Under the pieces are notes generated by a model, which worked only from the letters and a program-made list of their open reading frames with translations, did not search any database and had not been told where the DNA came from. A DNA stretch of 64,000 nt, taken from contig OMIN01000114.1 of assembly GCA_900299145.1 (NCBI GenBank), forward strand, positions 90,571 through 154,570, given 5' to 3'. This stretch comes from Betaproteobacteria bacterium. Lineage in GTDB: Bacteria > Pseudomonadota > Gammaproteobacteria > Burkholderiales > SG8-41. The position numbers were made by a program, and so were the translations under genes. Numbering within the stretch: position 1 is the stretch's first letter; every line of letters begins with the position of its first letter. Below, one piece after another: positions 25,348-34,156 of the stretch.

Positions 25348-26094
25348 ATGGCGATATCGGCAAAAACTCCAGTCAAGCGCGTGGGCGTCATCATGCCGCC
25401 GCCGAACCCAACGGTGGAGCCGGAATTTTCGGCGGCACTGCCCAAGGGCATCTTCATGTATGCATCGCGCTTTCCGGTGCAACAGGGCGACCTCGCGCAG
25501 CGCAACGAAGGCTACCGCGCCTCCTATGCCTATTGCGTCAAGGGCTACCACCCCATGCCGCTGGATGCCATCCTGATTTCCTGCACCGGCTCATCGTATC
25601 TGTTGGGCAAGGAGGGTGATCGCGACATCAGCCGCAAGATGGCGGAGTTGACGGGTGTGCCCACCATTACGTCGAGTTTTGCCATACAGGAAGCGCTCAG
25701 CGCGCTGGGTGTAAAAGCGTTGACGCTGATCTCGCCTTATCCCGCCTGGCTGACAAAGCAGTCAGCCGATTACTGGGGCGGCTCCGGCTTCCGGCTCGAT
25801 GATGTTGTGCAGTTTGGGGACGGTTCGCACAACGCCGCGTATGAACTGGATGACGAATTTGTTGCGGCCAATCTGCGTAAACTCGGCAAGCCCAAGCCGG
25901 ACGCCGCCATTCTGATGACGGGCACGGGCATGCCGACCATCGGCGCCATCAGCGAGGTGCGTCGTGAGTTTTCCGTGCCGGTACTGTCCTCCAACCTGTG
26001 CGGGATTTGGTGGTTGTTGCGCGAGACGGGGCACAAGGTGGGTTCGGCTGAATTCAACGAAGCGGCGCAACCGCTGCTGGCTTTGCTGAAGTAG
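25348..26094 (+). CDS. Asp/Glu racemase superfamily protein (maleate isomerase/arylmalonate decarboxylase-like)
   Basis: A 248-residue protein starting KRVGVIMPPPNPTVEPEF, the phosphate/carboxylate loop of maleate isomerase and arylmalonate decarboxylase relatives. One catalytic Cys is present in ILISCTGSSY (about residue 76). The second half has ILMTGTGMPT where maleate isomerases have a second Cys, so only one cysteine of the pair remains, as in decarboxylases; which one is lost should be checked by alignment. Its stop overlaps the GTG start of the next Bug gene, suggesting the Bug protein binds its substrate or product. Confidence 0.85.
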   Translation: MAISAKTPVKRVGVIMPPPNPTVEPEFSAALPKGIFMYASRFPVQQGDLAQRNEGYRASYAYCVKGYHPMPLDAILISCTGSSYLLGKEGDRDISRKMAELTGVPTITSSFAIQEALSALGVKALTLISPYPAWLTKQSADYWGGSGFRLDDVVQFGDGSHNAAYELDDEFVAANLRKLGKPKPDAAILMTGTGMPTIGAISEVRREFSVPVLSSNLCGIWWLLRETGHKVGSAEFNEAAQPLLALLK

Positions 26095-27083
26095 TGGCAA
26101 GCAACCTGATCCATCCGCGCGCGATACGATGGGTGGCCAGTCTTGCCGCCGCGTTGGCGGTGGGGAACACGCCAGTGTGCGCCCAGACTTATCCCGAGAG
26201 GGCGGTGCGATTGATTGTTCCGTTTTCGCCCGGTGGTACAGGCGATGTGCTGGCACGACTGGTGTCGGAGGAACTCTACAAGGCCTGGGGCAAGCCGGCG
26301 GTTGTCATCAACCGGGAAGGTGCGGATACGATCTTGGGTGTGGACATGGCCGCAAAGTCGAGCCCGGATGGCCACACGCTGCTGATCGGGCCGACGGCCA
26401 TGGCCATCAATGCCGGGCTTGGCCGTCAAGTGCCTTACGACATCCGCAAGGATCTCGAACCCGTCACCCTCGCCCTGATGCAACCGCTCGCACTGGTGGC
26501 TTCGCCAGCCGGCCCGATCACATCGCTGGCTGACCTGATCAGGACGGCAAAGTCCGACCCCAACAAATTGCGCTATGGGTCGCTGGGCACAGGCGGCATT
26601 CCGAACATGTCCATGGAGCTGCTCAAGGTGAGCGCAGGCATCAACCTCATACAGGTGCCTTACAAAGGCTCGCCCGCCGCCATCATCGACCTGATGAGCG
26701 GACAGATCGATTTGCTGTTTTCCGGCGTGACGAGTGTGGCGCAACACATCAAGAGCGGCAGGCTGCGCGGCATTGCCATCACCAGCAAGGCGAGGACGCC
26801 GCTCCTGCCCGACATGCCGACAATTGCCGAATCCGGATTTCCAAATTACCAGACGACAAGCTGGTATGGCGTGCTGGTCAAGAGCGGCACGCCGCCCATG
26901 GTCGTCAACAGGCTGGGCAGTGAATTGAGACGCATACTGGCACTGCTGACACTACGGCAAAAAATGGCCGATCAGGGGGGCGAGGTGGCTTCCAGCACGC
27001 CGGAGCAGTTTGGGATGTTCCTCAACGAGGAAATCAGGAAATGGGCTGCGGTGACGAAGGCTCAACGGATCAGCGTGCAATAG
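26094..27083 (+). CDS. Bug-family receptor
   Basis: A 329-residue TctC-type receptor starting with GTG 26094, overlapping the last base of the racemase-like gene. The signal peptide is IRWVASLAAALAVGNTPVCA. The mature motifs YPERAVRLIVPFSPGGTGD and DGHTLLIG are present. The usual NRPGAGG loop reads VINREGADTILG, an unusual variant that may alter ligand recognition. The overlap implies coupling to the preceding enzyme. Confidence 0.92.
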   Translation: MASNLIHPRAIRWVASLAAALAVGNTPVCAQTYPERAVRLIVPFSPGGTGDVLARLVSEELYKAWGKPAVVINREGADTILGVDMAAKSSPDGHTLLIGPTAMAINAGLGRQVPYDIRKDLEPVTLALMQPLALVASPAGPITSLADLIRTAKSDPNKLRYGSLGTGGIPNMSMELLKVSAGINLIQVPYKGSPAAIIDLMSGQIDLLFSGVTSVAQHIKSGRLRGIAITSKARTPLLPDMPTIAESGFPNYQTTSWYGVLVKSGTPPMVVNRLGSELRRILALLTLRQKMADQGGEVASSTPEQFGMFLNEEIRKWAAVTKAQRISVQ

Positions 27084-27300
27084 GGGGCTTCGCGAGGCCC
27101 GGTGTGTAGGGTGTGGAAGTTTGGATTTCGTCTGGCAGACATTTTCAGAATGGGTGCGTGGCGACGGACGGCTCCGCCCCTTTGCTGGCCTTGGCCTAGC
27201 TTGCCCGTGTAAGGCCGGTAAGAAATCAAAGCTGCCTTTTCGAGCGCTGGTTCACTGGCGAGTGCTCGTCCAAAGAAGTCATTGAGCGGTGGTGGGATTC

Positions 27301-28251
27301 CTAACCGGCGCGAGTGGGACGCGACGGTCGCGCGCGTCCCGGGTAAACATTGCGCCACGGCGCACTGGAAAAAGTGGCCTCCAGAAAATCCAGCATGGCG
27401 CTGACTCGCGGCAGACGATCGTGCCCCGGTGGATAAAGCGCGTGCAACGCGACCGCGTCGCGGCATTGATGGTCGGACAGCACCGGAATTAACAACCCCT
27501 GCTGCATCTCGTCGCTGATGGCCGCTTCGTTGATCCGTATCAGTCCGTGGCCCATGACGGCCAGACGGACAAGGCATTCAGCATTGTTGACCGTGATGTT
27601 CCCCTGCACATCGAAATGTTTTTTTCCGCTGGGCGTGTCAAACGGCCAACGTGAAAGGTTGGGAATGCCCGCCATGGTGATGCAGTTGTGTGTGGCAAGG
27701 TCTGCCGGTGTGCGTGGTATGCCGCGCCGGGACAGATAGGTCGGCGAGGCGCAAATCAGCCGGCCGATATCGCACAGCTTTTTTGCCACCAGCGCGGCAT
27801 CCCGCAGCGGTCCTGTGCGGATAGCGATATCACCGCCGTCCCGAAACAGGTCAACGGTGCGGTCATCAATGTTGAGTTCAACCTGGACTTCCGGGTAGCG
27901 TTGCGAGAAATGGGGCAACCTGGGCACCAGTTGCCGGGTGCCGAAGGCAACGCCGGCATGGAGGCGCAATTTCCCGCGCGGGCGCTCGCGCAAACGGCTG
28001 ACTTCGCTCTCGGCATCGCCGATGGCATTGAGTATCTGGCGGCATCGCTCCAGATACAGCGTTCCCTCGACTGTCGGGGCGAGCTTGCGCGTGGTTCGAT
28101 GAAGCAGACGCACACCAAGCCGGGCCTCCAATCGCCCAATCAACTTGGAAAGCGCCGATGGCGTCAATTGCAATGCACGGGCAGCAGCGGTGAAACTGCC
28201 AAGGTCGGCCGAGCGCACGAAAGCATCCATTTCCAAGTGGCTGGTAGTCAT
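27301..28251 (-). CDS. LysR family transcriptional regulator
   Basis: A 316-residue LTTR. The N-terminal winged HTH is MDAFVRSADLGSFTAAARALQLTPSALSKLIGRLEARLG (residues 8-46), followed by the effector-binding periplasmic-binding-like domain (RGKLRLHAGVAFGTRQL). It is transcribed away from the Bug gene starting at 28359. The 107-base gap holds an imperfect inverted repeat that fits a LysR operator. By the usual LTTR pattern it would autorepress and activate the divergent Bug gene in response to the transported acid. The region 27084-27300 before it contains no supported gene. Confidence 0.93.
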   Translation of the reverse strand: MTTSHLEMDAFVRSADLGSFTAAARALQLTPSALSKLIGRLEARLGVRLLHRTTRKLAPTVEGTLYLERCRQILNAIGDAESEVSRLRERPRGKLRLHAGVAFGTRQLVPRLPHFSQRYPEVQVELNIDDRTVDLFRDGGDIAIRTGPLRDAALVAKKLCDIGRLICASPTYLSRRGIPRTPADLATHNCITMAGIPNLSRWPFDTPSGKKHFDVQGNITVNNAECLVRLAVMGHGLIRINEAAISDEMQQGLLIPVLSDHQCRDAVALHALYPPGHDRLPRVSAMLDFLEATFSSAPWRNVYPGRARPSRPTRAG

Positions 28252-28263
28252 ATATGAATATTT

Positions 28264-28300
28264 TTCACAACAATCGATACAAAATACAGGATTGTGTGAA
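28264..28300. promoter_or_regulatory. candidate LysR operator (inverted repeat)
   Basis: TTCACAACAATC (28264-28275) and GATTGTGTGAA (28290-28300) are inverted arms differing by a single-base indel, separated by 14 AT-rich bases. They lie between the LysR gene (28251) and the divergent Bug gene (28359). The position and symmetry fit an LTTR binding site; binding is inferred. Confidence 0.5.
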
Positions 28301-28358
28301 TTATTGCCATGAATTAGATTACTTACCTACCGCCAACGCCGAAATCCGGACCGCTGCC

Positions 28359-29348
28359 ATGAATGTCCCGCCGATGTCTGCCCTGCTTTCTGCCGCCTGC
28401 CTCGCGGGAACCCACCTATTCCTCCCGCAAGCGGCGGCCCAGACAGAACCTTTCCCGGCCAAGCCGGTGCGTGTGGTGGTCGGGTTGCCTGCCGGTGGCG
28501 GGGCAGATGTCATGGCGCGCATCATCGCAGCCAGTCTTGGCGATGGCTGGCACACACAGGTAATTGTCGAAAATCGCGTCGGCGCAGCGGGCATGATGGC
28601 CGCGGAAGCGGTGGCAAAGTCCAACCCGGACGGCCATACTCTGCTTTTCGGTTCGGTGGGTACGCACGCCATACTACCCAATCTGTACCGTAATCTTTCC
28701 TACAATCCGGCGCGGGATTTTTCGGAGATTTCGCTGGCCGTCACGCTGCCCAATGTGTTTCTGGTCCACGTGCCGTTCCCGGCGAAAACCCTGAATGAGT
28801 TCATCGCCCATGCCCGCGCCCATCCGGGCACCATAAAATACGCGTCGGCGGGCGTGGGCTCGACGCTACACCTGTCTATGGAAATGCTGCGTTCACGCGC
28901 CGGGATAACGCTGGTACACGTGCCGTACAAAGGGGGGGTGCAGGCATTTCCCGATCTGGCCAGCGGGCAAATCCAGGCGATGTTCGAGATACTCCCCACG
29001 GCATTGCCCAACATTCAGGCGGGCAAGGTACGCGCGCTGGCGGTGACTACGGCCAAACGCAGCCTTCAACTCGCTGACGTTCCAACCATTGCCGAGGCGG
29101 GAATGCCAGGATTCGAAGTGACCACCTGGTATGCCCTCTTTGCACCGGCAAAAACCGCGCCATCCACGGTCGCAAGAATCAGTGCCGACGTTGCCGGTGC
29201 AATAGCCGCTCCGCGGGTCCGGGAACGCATTGCGCAACTGGGCGCCGAGGCTGCCTCGTCTTCGCCCGCGCAGCTTGCTGCATTTGTAAAGGCTGAGACG
29301 GCGAAATGGGCCAAGGTCATCACGGACGCCGGGATCGTTGCGGAATAA
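28359..29348 (+). CDS. Bug-family receptor under a divergent LysR
   Basis: A 329-residue TctC-type receptor from ATG 28359; ATG 28254 would add 35 unlikely residues and cover the putative operator. The signal peptide is MSALLSAACLAGTHLFLPQAAA. The mature part has PFPAKPVRVVVGLPAGGGAD, IVENRVGAAGMMA and DGHTLLFG. It is not followed by an enzyme gene on its strand; the region 29349-29625 downstream holds no recognisable gene. A LysR plus Bug pair standing alone suggests a dedicated sensing/uptake unit whose membrane partner lies elsewhere. Confidence 0.92.
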   Translation: MNVPPMSALLSAACLAGTHLFLPQAAAQTEPFPAKPVRVVVGLPAGGGADVMARIIAASLGDGWHTQVIVENRVGAAGMMAAEAVAKSNPDGHTLLFGSVGTHAILPNLYRNLSYNPARDFSEISLAVTLPNVFLVHVPFPAKTLNEFIAHARAHPGTIKYASAGVGSTLHLSMEMLRSRAGITLVHVPYKGGVQAFPDLASGQIQAMFEILPTALPNIQAGKVRALAVTTAKRSLQLADVPTIAEAGMPGFEVTTWYALFAPAKTAPSTVARISADVAGAIAAPRVRERIAQLGAEAASSSPAQLAAFVKAETAKWAKVITDAGIVAE

Positions 29349-29625
29349 ACTGCGTTGCACCGAGACGGGCGCTCCAAAGCAGTGTAGTGTCTTGTCTTTT
29401 AGCTATATATTCGCAGTGGTAGATTAGTTCACATTGGCCGTGCGGAAGGTTTCGAAGTGGAATTGCCAATCCTTCGTCAGCTACGCTGAAGCAATGACTA
29501 ACCGCTATTTGCCGATAGGCGACGGTGTGCCCCACAACTCCAAGAGCGGGGCAATGGCCGACACGGGTTGTCGGATCGGGTCACGATTTCGGCATGTAAG
29601 GCAATTCTGGCTGCGGAGCACTTGC

Positions 29626-30111
29626 TTACTTCTGACGCCGCCACGCCGCCTCGATAGCCGCAATGTCAATCTTCTTCATCGTCATCATCGCATCAAACGC
29701 CCGCTTGGCCGCAGCACCATCAGGCTCGCTGACCGCGGCCATCAGCACGCGTGGCGTGATTTGCCACGACAGGCCCCACTTGTCCTTGCACCAGCCGCAC
29801 TCGCTTTCCTGACCGCCGTTGCCGACGATGGCGTTCCACAAGCGGTCTGTCTCGGCCTGATCGTCGGTGAGTATCTGGAACGAGAACGCCTCGCTGTGTT
29901 TGAACGCCGGCCCGCCATTGATGCCAAGGCAGGGGATGCCAGCCACGGTGAATTCGACGGTCAGGACGTTGCCCTGCTTGCCGTCAGGGTAGTCGCCGGG
30001 TGCGTGCATCACCGCCCCGACTGAACTGTCGGGAAAAGTTTCAGCATAAAACCGCGCGGCATCCAGCGCGGCGCCGTCGTACCACAGACAAACCACGTTC
30101 TTCCTGATCAT
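29626..30111 (-). CDS. VOC family protein (PhnB-like, 3-dmu-9_3-mt fold)
   Basis: A 161-residue protein from ATG 30111 (AGGAGA 6 bases upstream). NVVCLWYDGAALDAARFYAE and LGINGGPAFKHSEAFSFQI are typical of the PhnB/glyoxalase-like superfamily. The conserved ECGWCKDKWGLSWQITP segment and C-terminal AFDAMMTMKKIDIAAIEAAW are also present. Members are often unnamed metal-binding or resistance-like proteins, and no reaction can be assigned. It is monocistronic, convergent with the Bug gene. Confidence 0.9.
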   Translation of the reverse strand: MIRKNVVCLWYDGAALDAARFYAETFPDSSVGAVMHAPGDYPDGKQGNVLTVEFTVAGIPCLGINGGPAFKHSEAFSFQILTDDQAETDRLWNAIVGNGGQESECGWCKDKWGLSWQITPRVLMAAVSEPDGAAAKRAFDAMMTMKKIDIAAIEAAWRRQK

Positions 30112-30215
30112 TATCGTTCTCCTGTAAGACCACTCTTGATGTAGTCGAACGGGGGCGGGCGAAATCGACAACGGTCACTACGTTGTCGGCGGAATTGCAT
30201 CGTTATTTAAATTCT

Positions 30216-30234
30216 TTTAAAAACAATAGGTTAT
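30216..30234 (+). repeat. AT19-like repeat, copy G (degenerate)
   Basis: TTTAAAAACAATAGGTTAT fits the consensus when a one-base shift is allowed in the ATAG part. It is intergenic, upstream of the VOC gene and downstream of the alpha/beta hydrolase stop. It is a weaker member and may be an eroded copy. Confidence 0.5.
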
Positions 30235-30314
30235 GATATTTCTCTTGTTTGGGGTCGACGTCACCCAATCAATCGGACCGGCGTAGTTCGCCAGACGTGC
30301 CCGCGCGCGCAGGA

Positions 30315-31109
30315 CTACTCCCCGCGCCTGAAAAACTCCAGCGTCATCGCCGCGCATTCGTCTGGCTTCGCGCCGCCGGCGTGCCAGCCGTCACCCTTGA
30401 TGACGCGCAGTTCCGATTGTTTGATGGTCTTTTGCCAGCCGGCGGTTTCATCCACCTTGTGCAGCGGGCCGTTGTCACCGGTGACCACCAGCGTGGGGCA
30501 CTGGATGCGCGGCACGTCCGCAGTGATATCCACGCCGGGCACCCAGCGCAGGTAGCTTTGCAACGTGGTCTTTGGCGTGCGCGCCATGAGTTCGGTCCAC
30601 CAGGCAATCGCGTCCGGCGGCAGTGCCGTGCCAAAACGGCCGGGCATGGTTTCGCTGGCCCACGCCTGCACGCCGCGCGACTCGATGATCTCCAGCCAGG
30701 GCTTGCTGTTGGGGCCTTTGACGGGCGCTGTCATCAGCGCGAGCTTGCTGACGCGCTGCGGGTACTCGGCGGCGTACTTCATGGCGACGGTGCCGCCGCT
30801 CTTGCCACCCACCACGTGCGCTGACGCGATCTTCAGATGGTCGAGCAGGCCGTTGATGTCGTCCAAGATCTGCCCGACGGACCAGGGGTGATTGGCCGCC
30901 ATGGGTGTGGAGCGGCCGAAGCCGCGGGTGTCGTAGCGCAGCACGCGGTAGTGGCGCGACAGGTAAGGTACCCACGCCCGCCAGGCTTCGGTGGATTCGC
31001 CAAAACCGTGCATGAACAACACGGTCTTGGCCGGTTGCCATTGGTCGGTGAAGTCGTCGATGCGGTAGAAAATTGCAGTGCCGTCGGCGGCGGTGTAGAA
31101 GCCTTCCAT
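30315..31109 (-). CDS. alpha/beta hydrolase
   Basis: A 264-residue alpha/beta hydrolase from ATG 31109 (GGAGA upstream). It has VLFMHGFGESTEAWRAW (oxyanion HG), RYDTRGFGRSTP, the nucleophile elbow VVGGKSGGTVAMKYA (Ser in G-K-S-G-G) and a C-terminal WHAGGAKPDECA with the catalytic His. It resembles 3-oxoadipate enol-lactonase and epoxide-hydrolase-like members but lacks features for a firm call. It diverges from the ThDP-enzyme gene at 31410. Confidence 0.88.
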   Translation of the reverse strand: MEGFYTAADGTAIFYRIDDFTDQWQPAKTVLFMHGFGESTEAWRAWVPYLSRHYRVLRYDTRGFGRSTPMAANHPWSVGQILDDINGLLDHLKIASAHVVGGKSGGTVAMKYAAEYPQRVSKLALMTAPVKGPNSKPWLEIIESRGVQAWASETMPGRFGTALPPDAIAWWTELMARTPKTTLQSYLRWVPGVDITADVPRIQCPTLVVTGDNGPLHKVDETAGWQKTIKQSELRVIKGDGWHAGGAKPDECAAMTLEFFRRGE

Positions 31110-31409
31110 GTTCTGTGTTCTCCTTGAATTTCTCTCTATGAGTTTGCAGTTGCCGCCCTGCATGGGGGCAATTCGGGCATGGCCATCATAATGTTTCCCC
31201 GGTTTGCAATGCGGCGATTTTCGTGCGCAAGCACTCGTCTGCATTGCCGCAGCGAGGCGCATCCGGATTGTGGCCCAGTGCTTGACTGGTGGCAGGCGAC
31301 AGTGGATGCTCCACTCTCCCCGCGCGCCGAACTTCGTCTCCGCGCGTCACCGTATCCGCAGCAACACCAATAACGTATTGAATTTATTGAAATAATCGAA
31401 AGGCGATTC
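31110..31409. other. divergent intergenic region
   Basis: A 300-base gap between the alpha/beta hydrolase (minus) and the ThDP enzyme (plus). Short open frames are present, but none has convincing codon structure or a ribosome-binding site. Near its right end lies a degenerate AT19-like stretch (31371-31391, TAACGTATTGAATTTATTGAA) that aligns with the reverse repeat plus its TTGAA flank when one indel is allowed. Promoters for both genes must lie here, but I cannot fix their positions. Confidence 0.45.
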
Positions 31410-33083
31410 ATGGACACCACCCCCAACAAACCTGCTGGTATCACCGGTTCACGCGCGCTGGTCGATGCGCTGCTGCGCGAAGGCATCGATCACGTTTTCG
31501 GTATTCCCGGCACGCAGAATCTCGCGTTCCTGGATGTGCTGCGCGACACACCGCAGATACGCTTCATCCTCACGCGCCACGAGCAGGGTGCGGCGTTCAT
31601 GGCGCTGGGGTTTGCGCGCGCGCGCAATGCGCCCGCAGTGGTGACCGCTACCGAAGGGCCGGGCGTCACCAATCTGGTCACCGCCATTGCCGCCGCCAAC
31701 AAGGGCAACGTGCCGCTGATCAGCATCTGCGGTGTGCAGGAAAGCGACATGCGCGAGCGTGACGCCACGCAGGATCTTGACCAGATTCCGTTCATGAAGC
31801 CGATCACCAAATGGGCCTACAGCATTCCGTACCCGGAGCGCATCCAGGAAATGGTGCGCAAGGCGTTTCGCGTGGCAATGACCGAGCCGCAAGGCCCGAC
31901 GCATCTGGAAGCGCCGAATGAGGTGATGCTGCAACAGGTGAAGCCCGAACCGATTGCGCCCGCCGCGTATCGCGCGACGGTGCCGGCGGTGTGCGATCCG
32001 GATCAACTCGATGCTGCATGGGCGTTGATCAGCAAGGCCGAGCGGCCGATGTTCGTGGTGGGCCGCGGCGTGATGAAGGAAAAAGTCATTGGTGAAATGG
32101 AAAAGCTCGCCACGGCAACCGGCATTCCGGTGGCAGTACTGCAATATTCGCCGGATGGGTTTCCGTCGACGCATCCGTTGACACTGGGGCCGCTGGGCCG
32201 CAATGGTTTTTCCAGCGCCAACAAAAATGCGCCGAAGGCGGACGTGATCATTGCCGTCGGTTCACATTTCGACGTGTTTTCAACCATGTACAAATACGGC
32301 GTATTCAGCAAAGACGCCAAAATCATTCATCACACCTCGGCGCCCGGCCAGATCGGCATTGTGTTCCCGGTGGAAATGGGCGTGGCCGGCTCGTCGGCCA
32401 GCTTCATCAAGGGCCTGCTGGAGCGCTCAGGAAAGTCCGCTGCTCGCAAGCCGTGGGTGGATGTCGCCAAGGCGCGCGCCGATTACGAAGCGGAGTTGAA
32501 TGGGGTGCTGCGCTCCGAGACCGCGCCGATCCAGTCGCAGTGGGTTGCACACTGTATCCGCAAGGTGCTGCCAAAAAATGGCGTGTGCGTGGTCGATGCC
32601 GGCAATGGCGGCAAACATGTTCGAAGCTACTTCAAGAGCTACGAGCCGTTCACGTTCATGTGCATCGACGATTGGGCATCGGTCGGCGGCTCGTTCCCGA
32701 TCGCGCTCGGCGCCAAACTGGCGTGCCCCGAGCGCCCGGTAATTTCCGCATCCGGTGATATGGGCATCATGTGCAACATCGGTGAACTGGAAACCGCCGT
32801 GCGCGAAAACATCCCGGTGGTGCACGTGATTTTCAACGACGAGGGCCTCGGCAACGAACGCGCGTTCCAGAACGAACATTTCGGCGGGCGCTTTTTCGCG
32901 GTGGATTACAAGAACCCCAATTTCGGCGACTTGGCAAAAGTCTTCGGCGCTTACGGCGAACGTGTCACCGAACCGGGCGAACTTGAAGGCGCGATCACGC
33001 GTGCGCTGGCGAGCGGCAAGCCGGCGCTGATCGACGTGATGATCGATCAGAATACGCTGGCGCCGGTGGTGTTCAAGCAGTAA
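31410..33083 (+). CDS. thiamine pyrophosphate-dependent enzyme (acetolactate-synthase-like)
   Basis: A 557-residue ThDP enzyme. The PYR domain carries the catalytic Glu in ILTRHEQGAAFMALGFARA and EGPGVTNLVTAIA. A central domain follows (about residues 190-320), then the PP domain with the cofactor motif SASGDMGIMCN...IFNDEGLGN (GD-x-N). It resembles acetolactate synthase, sulfopyruvate decarboxylase and benzoylformate decarboxylase relatives, so decarboxylation or ligation of a 2-keto acid is likely. The Bug gene 48 bases downstream probably belongs with it. Confidence 0.88.
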   Translation: MDTTPNKPAGITGSRALVDALLREGIDHVFGIPGTQNLAFLDVLRDTPQIRFILTRHEQGAAFMALGFARARNAPAVVTATEGPGVTNLVTAIAAANKGNVPLISICGVQESDMRERDATQDLDQIPFMKPITKWAYSIPYPERIQEMVRKAFRVAMTEPQGPTHLEAPNEVMLQQVKPEPIAPAAYRATVPAVCDPDQLDAAWALISKAERPMFVVGRGVMKEKVIGEMEKLATATGIPVAVLQYSPDGFPSTHPLTLGPLGRNGFSSANKNAPKADVIIAVGSHFDVFSTMYKYGVFSKDAKIIHHTSAPGQIGIVFPVEMGVAGSSASFIKGLLERSGKSAARKPWVDVAKARADYEAELNGVLRSETAPIQSQWVAHCIRKVLPKNGVCVVDAGNGGKHVRSYFKSYEPFTFMCIDDWASVGGSFPIALGAKLACPERPVISASGDMGIMCNIGELETAVRENIPVVHVIFNDEGLGNERAFQNEHFGGRFFAVDYKNPNFGDLAKVFGAYGERVTEPGELEGAITRALASGKPALIDVMIDQNTLAPVVFKQ

Positions 33084-33131
33084 ACGGTACACGTCCCCGC
33101 CTGCTGGTGGGGGACAGGCGGGAGAGAAACC

Positions 33132-34139
33132 TTGGGCCGAAGGGAGGAGGCCTTGCGCTATGGACAGTGTTTGTGTGCCGGGGTAATAGCCTATTGCTTT
33201 GCTCAGGCAGCGTGTGCCCAACTTGTCGCCCAGCCGGATTATCCGTCGAAGCCTTTGCGCTTTATCATCCCATTTGCCGCTGGCGGACCGGTCGACGTGC
33301 TGGGTCGCGGCATCGGGCAAAAATTCACGGCATCGATGGGCCAGCAGGTGTTGCTCGACAATCGCCCCGGCGCAAACACCATTCTTGCGCTCGATCTCGT
33401 CGCCAAGTCGCCGCCCGATGGCTATGTGATCCTGCTCGCGTCCGGCGCCTTCACCACGCTTGCTTCGTTCAACAAGACTCTGCCGTTCGATCCGCTGCGC
33501 GATTTCACTCCCGTGACCATGAATGCGCGCATACCGGGATTTTTGCTGGTGACGCATCCGTCGGTGCCGGCGCGGTCGGTGAAGGAATTGATCGCGGTGG
33601 CAAAAGCCAATCCCGACAAGTTGAATTATGGGTCGTCGGGCTACGGCGGCGTGCAGCATCTTGCGATGTCGCTGTTTGCCCTTAGCGCAGGCACGAAAAT
33701 GACGCACATCGTCTACAAGGGCGCCGCGCCGCTGTCGGTGGATTTGGTCGCGGGACACGTGGAAACGGCGTTCATGGTGCCGGCCGGCGTGCTGGAATAC
33801 GTTCGTGCGGGCCGCTTGCGAGCGCTAGGCTTCAGTGGGCTCAAGCGCTGGAACAAGCTGCCGGACGTGCCGACTATCGACGAAGCAGCGATCAAGCATT
33901 ACGAGTACTACACGTGGTACGGCTTTTGGTACCCGGCGGGCGTGCCCGCGGCTTACGTAACAAAGCTGCACGCGGAAACCGTGAAAGCCGTTGCCGCGCC
34001 CGACGTACTCAAGCGCTTCGACGATCTTGGCTTTGAGGGCATAGCCTCTGACAAACCCGCAGACTTCGCAAAGTTCGTGCAGGGCGACATGCTGGCCATG
34101 AAAAAACTCGCGGCACAAATCGGGTTTGTACCGCAGTGA
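33132..34139 (+). CDS. Bug-family receptor
   Basis: A 335-residue TctC-type receptor, read from TTG 33132; TTG 33153 is an alternative closer to the signal peptide YGQCLCAGVIAYCFAQAACA. The mature motifs PDYPSKPLRFIIPFAAGGPVD, LLDNRPGANTILA and DGYVILLA are family-typical with a variant GANTI loop. It ends 17 bases before the convergent Bug gene on the minus strand, a tail-to-tail pair of different receptors. Confidence 0.9.
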   Translation: MGRREEALRYGQCLCAGVIAYCFAQAACAQLVAQPDYPSKPLRFIIPFAAGGPVDVLGRGIGQKFTASMGQQVLLDNRPGANTILALDLVAKSPPDGYVILLASGAFTTLASFNKTLPFDPLRDFTPVTMNARIPGFLLVTHPSVPARSVKELIAVAKANPDKLNYGSSGYGGVQHLAMSLFALSAGTKMTHIVYKGAAPLSVDLVAGHVETAFMVPAGVLEYVRAGRLRALGFSGLKRWNKLPDVPTIDEAAIKHYEYYTWYGFWYPAGVPAAYVTKLHAETVKAVAAPDVLKRFDDLGFEGIASDKPADFAKFVQGDMLAMKKLAAQIGFVPQ

Positions 34140-34156
34140 ACTGCGGTAAAGGCGGT

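Noticed and set aside
28254..28358. Extended N-terminus of the Bug gene from ATG 28254
   Set aside because: The extra residues are not signal-peptide-like and would cover the putative LysR operator.
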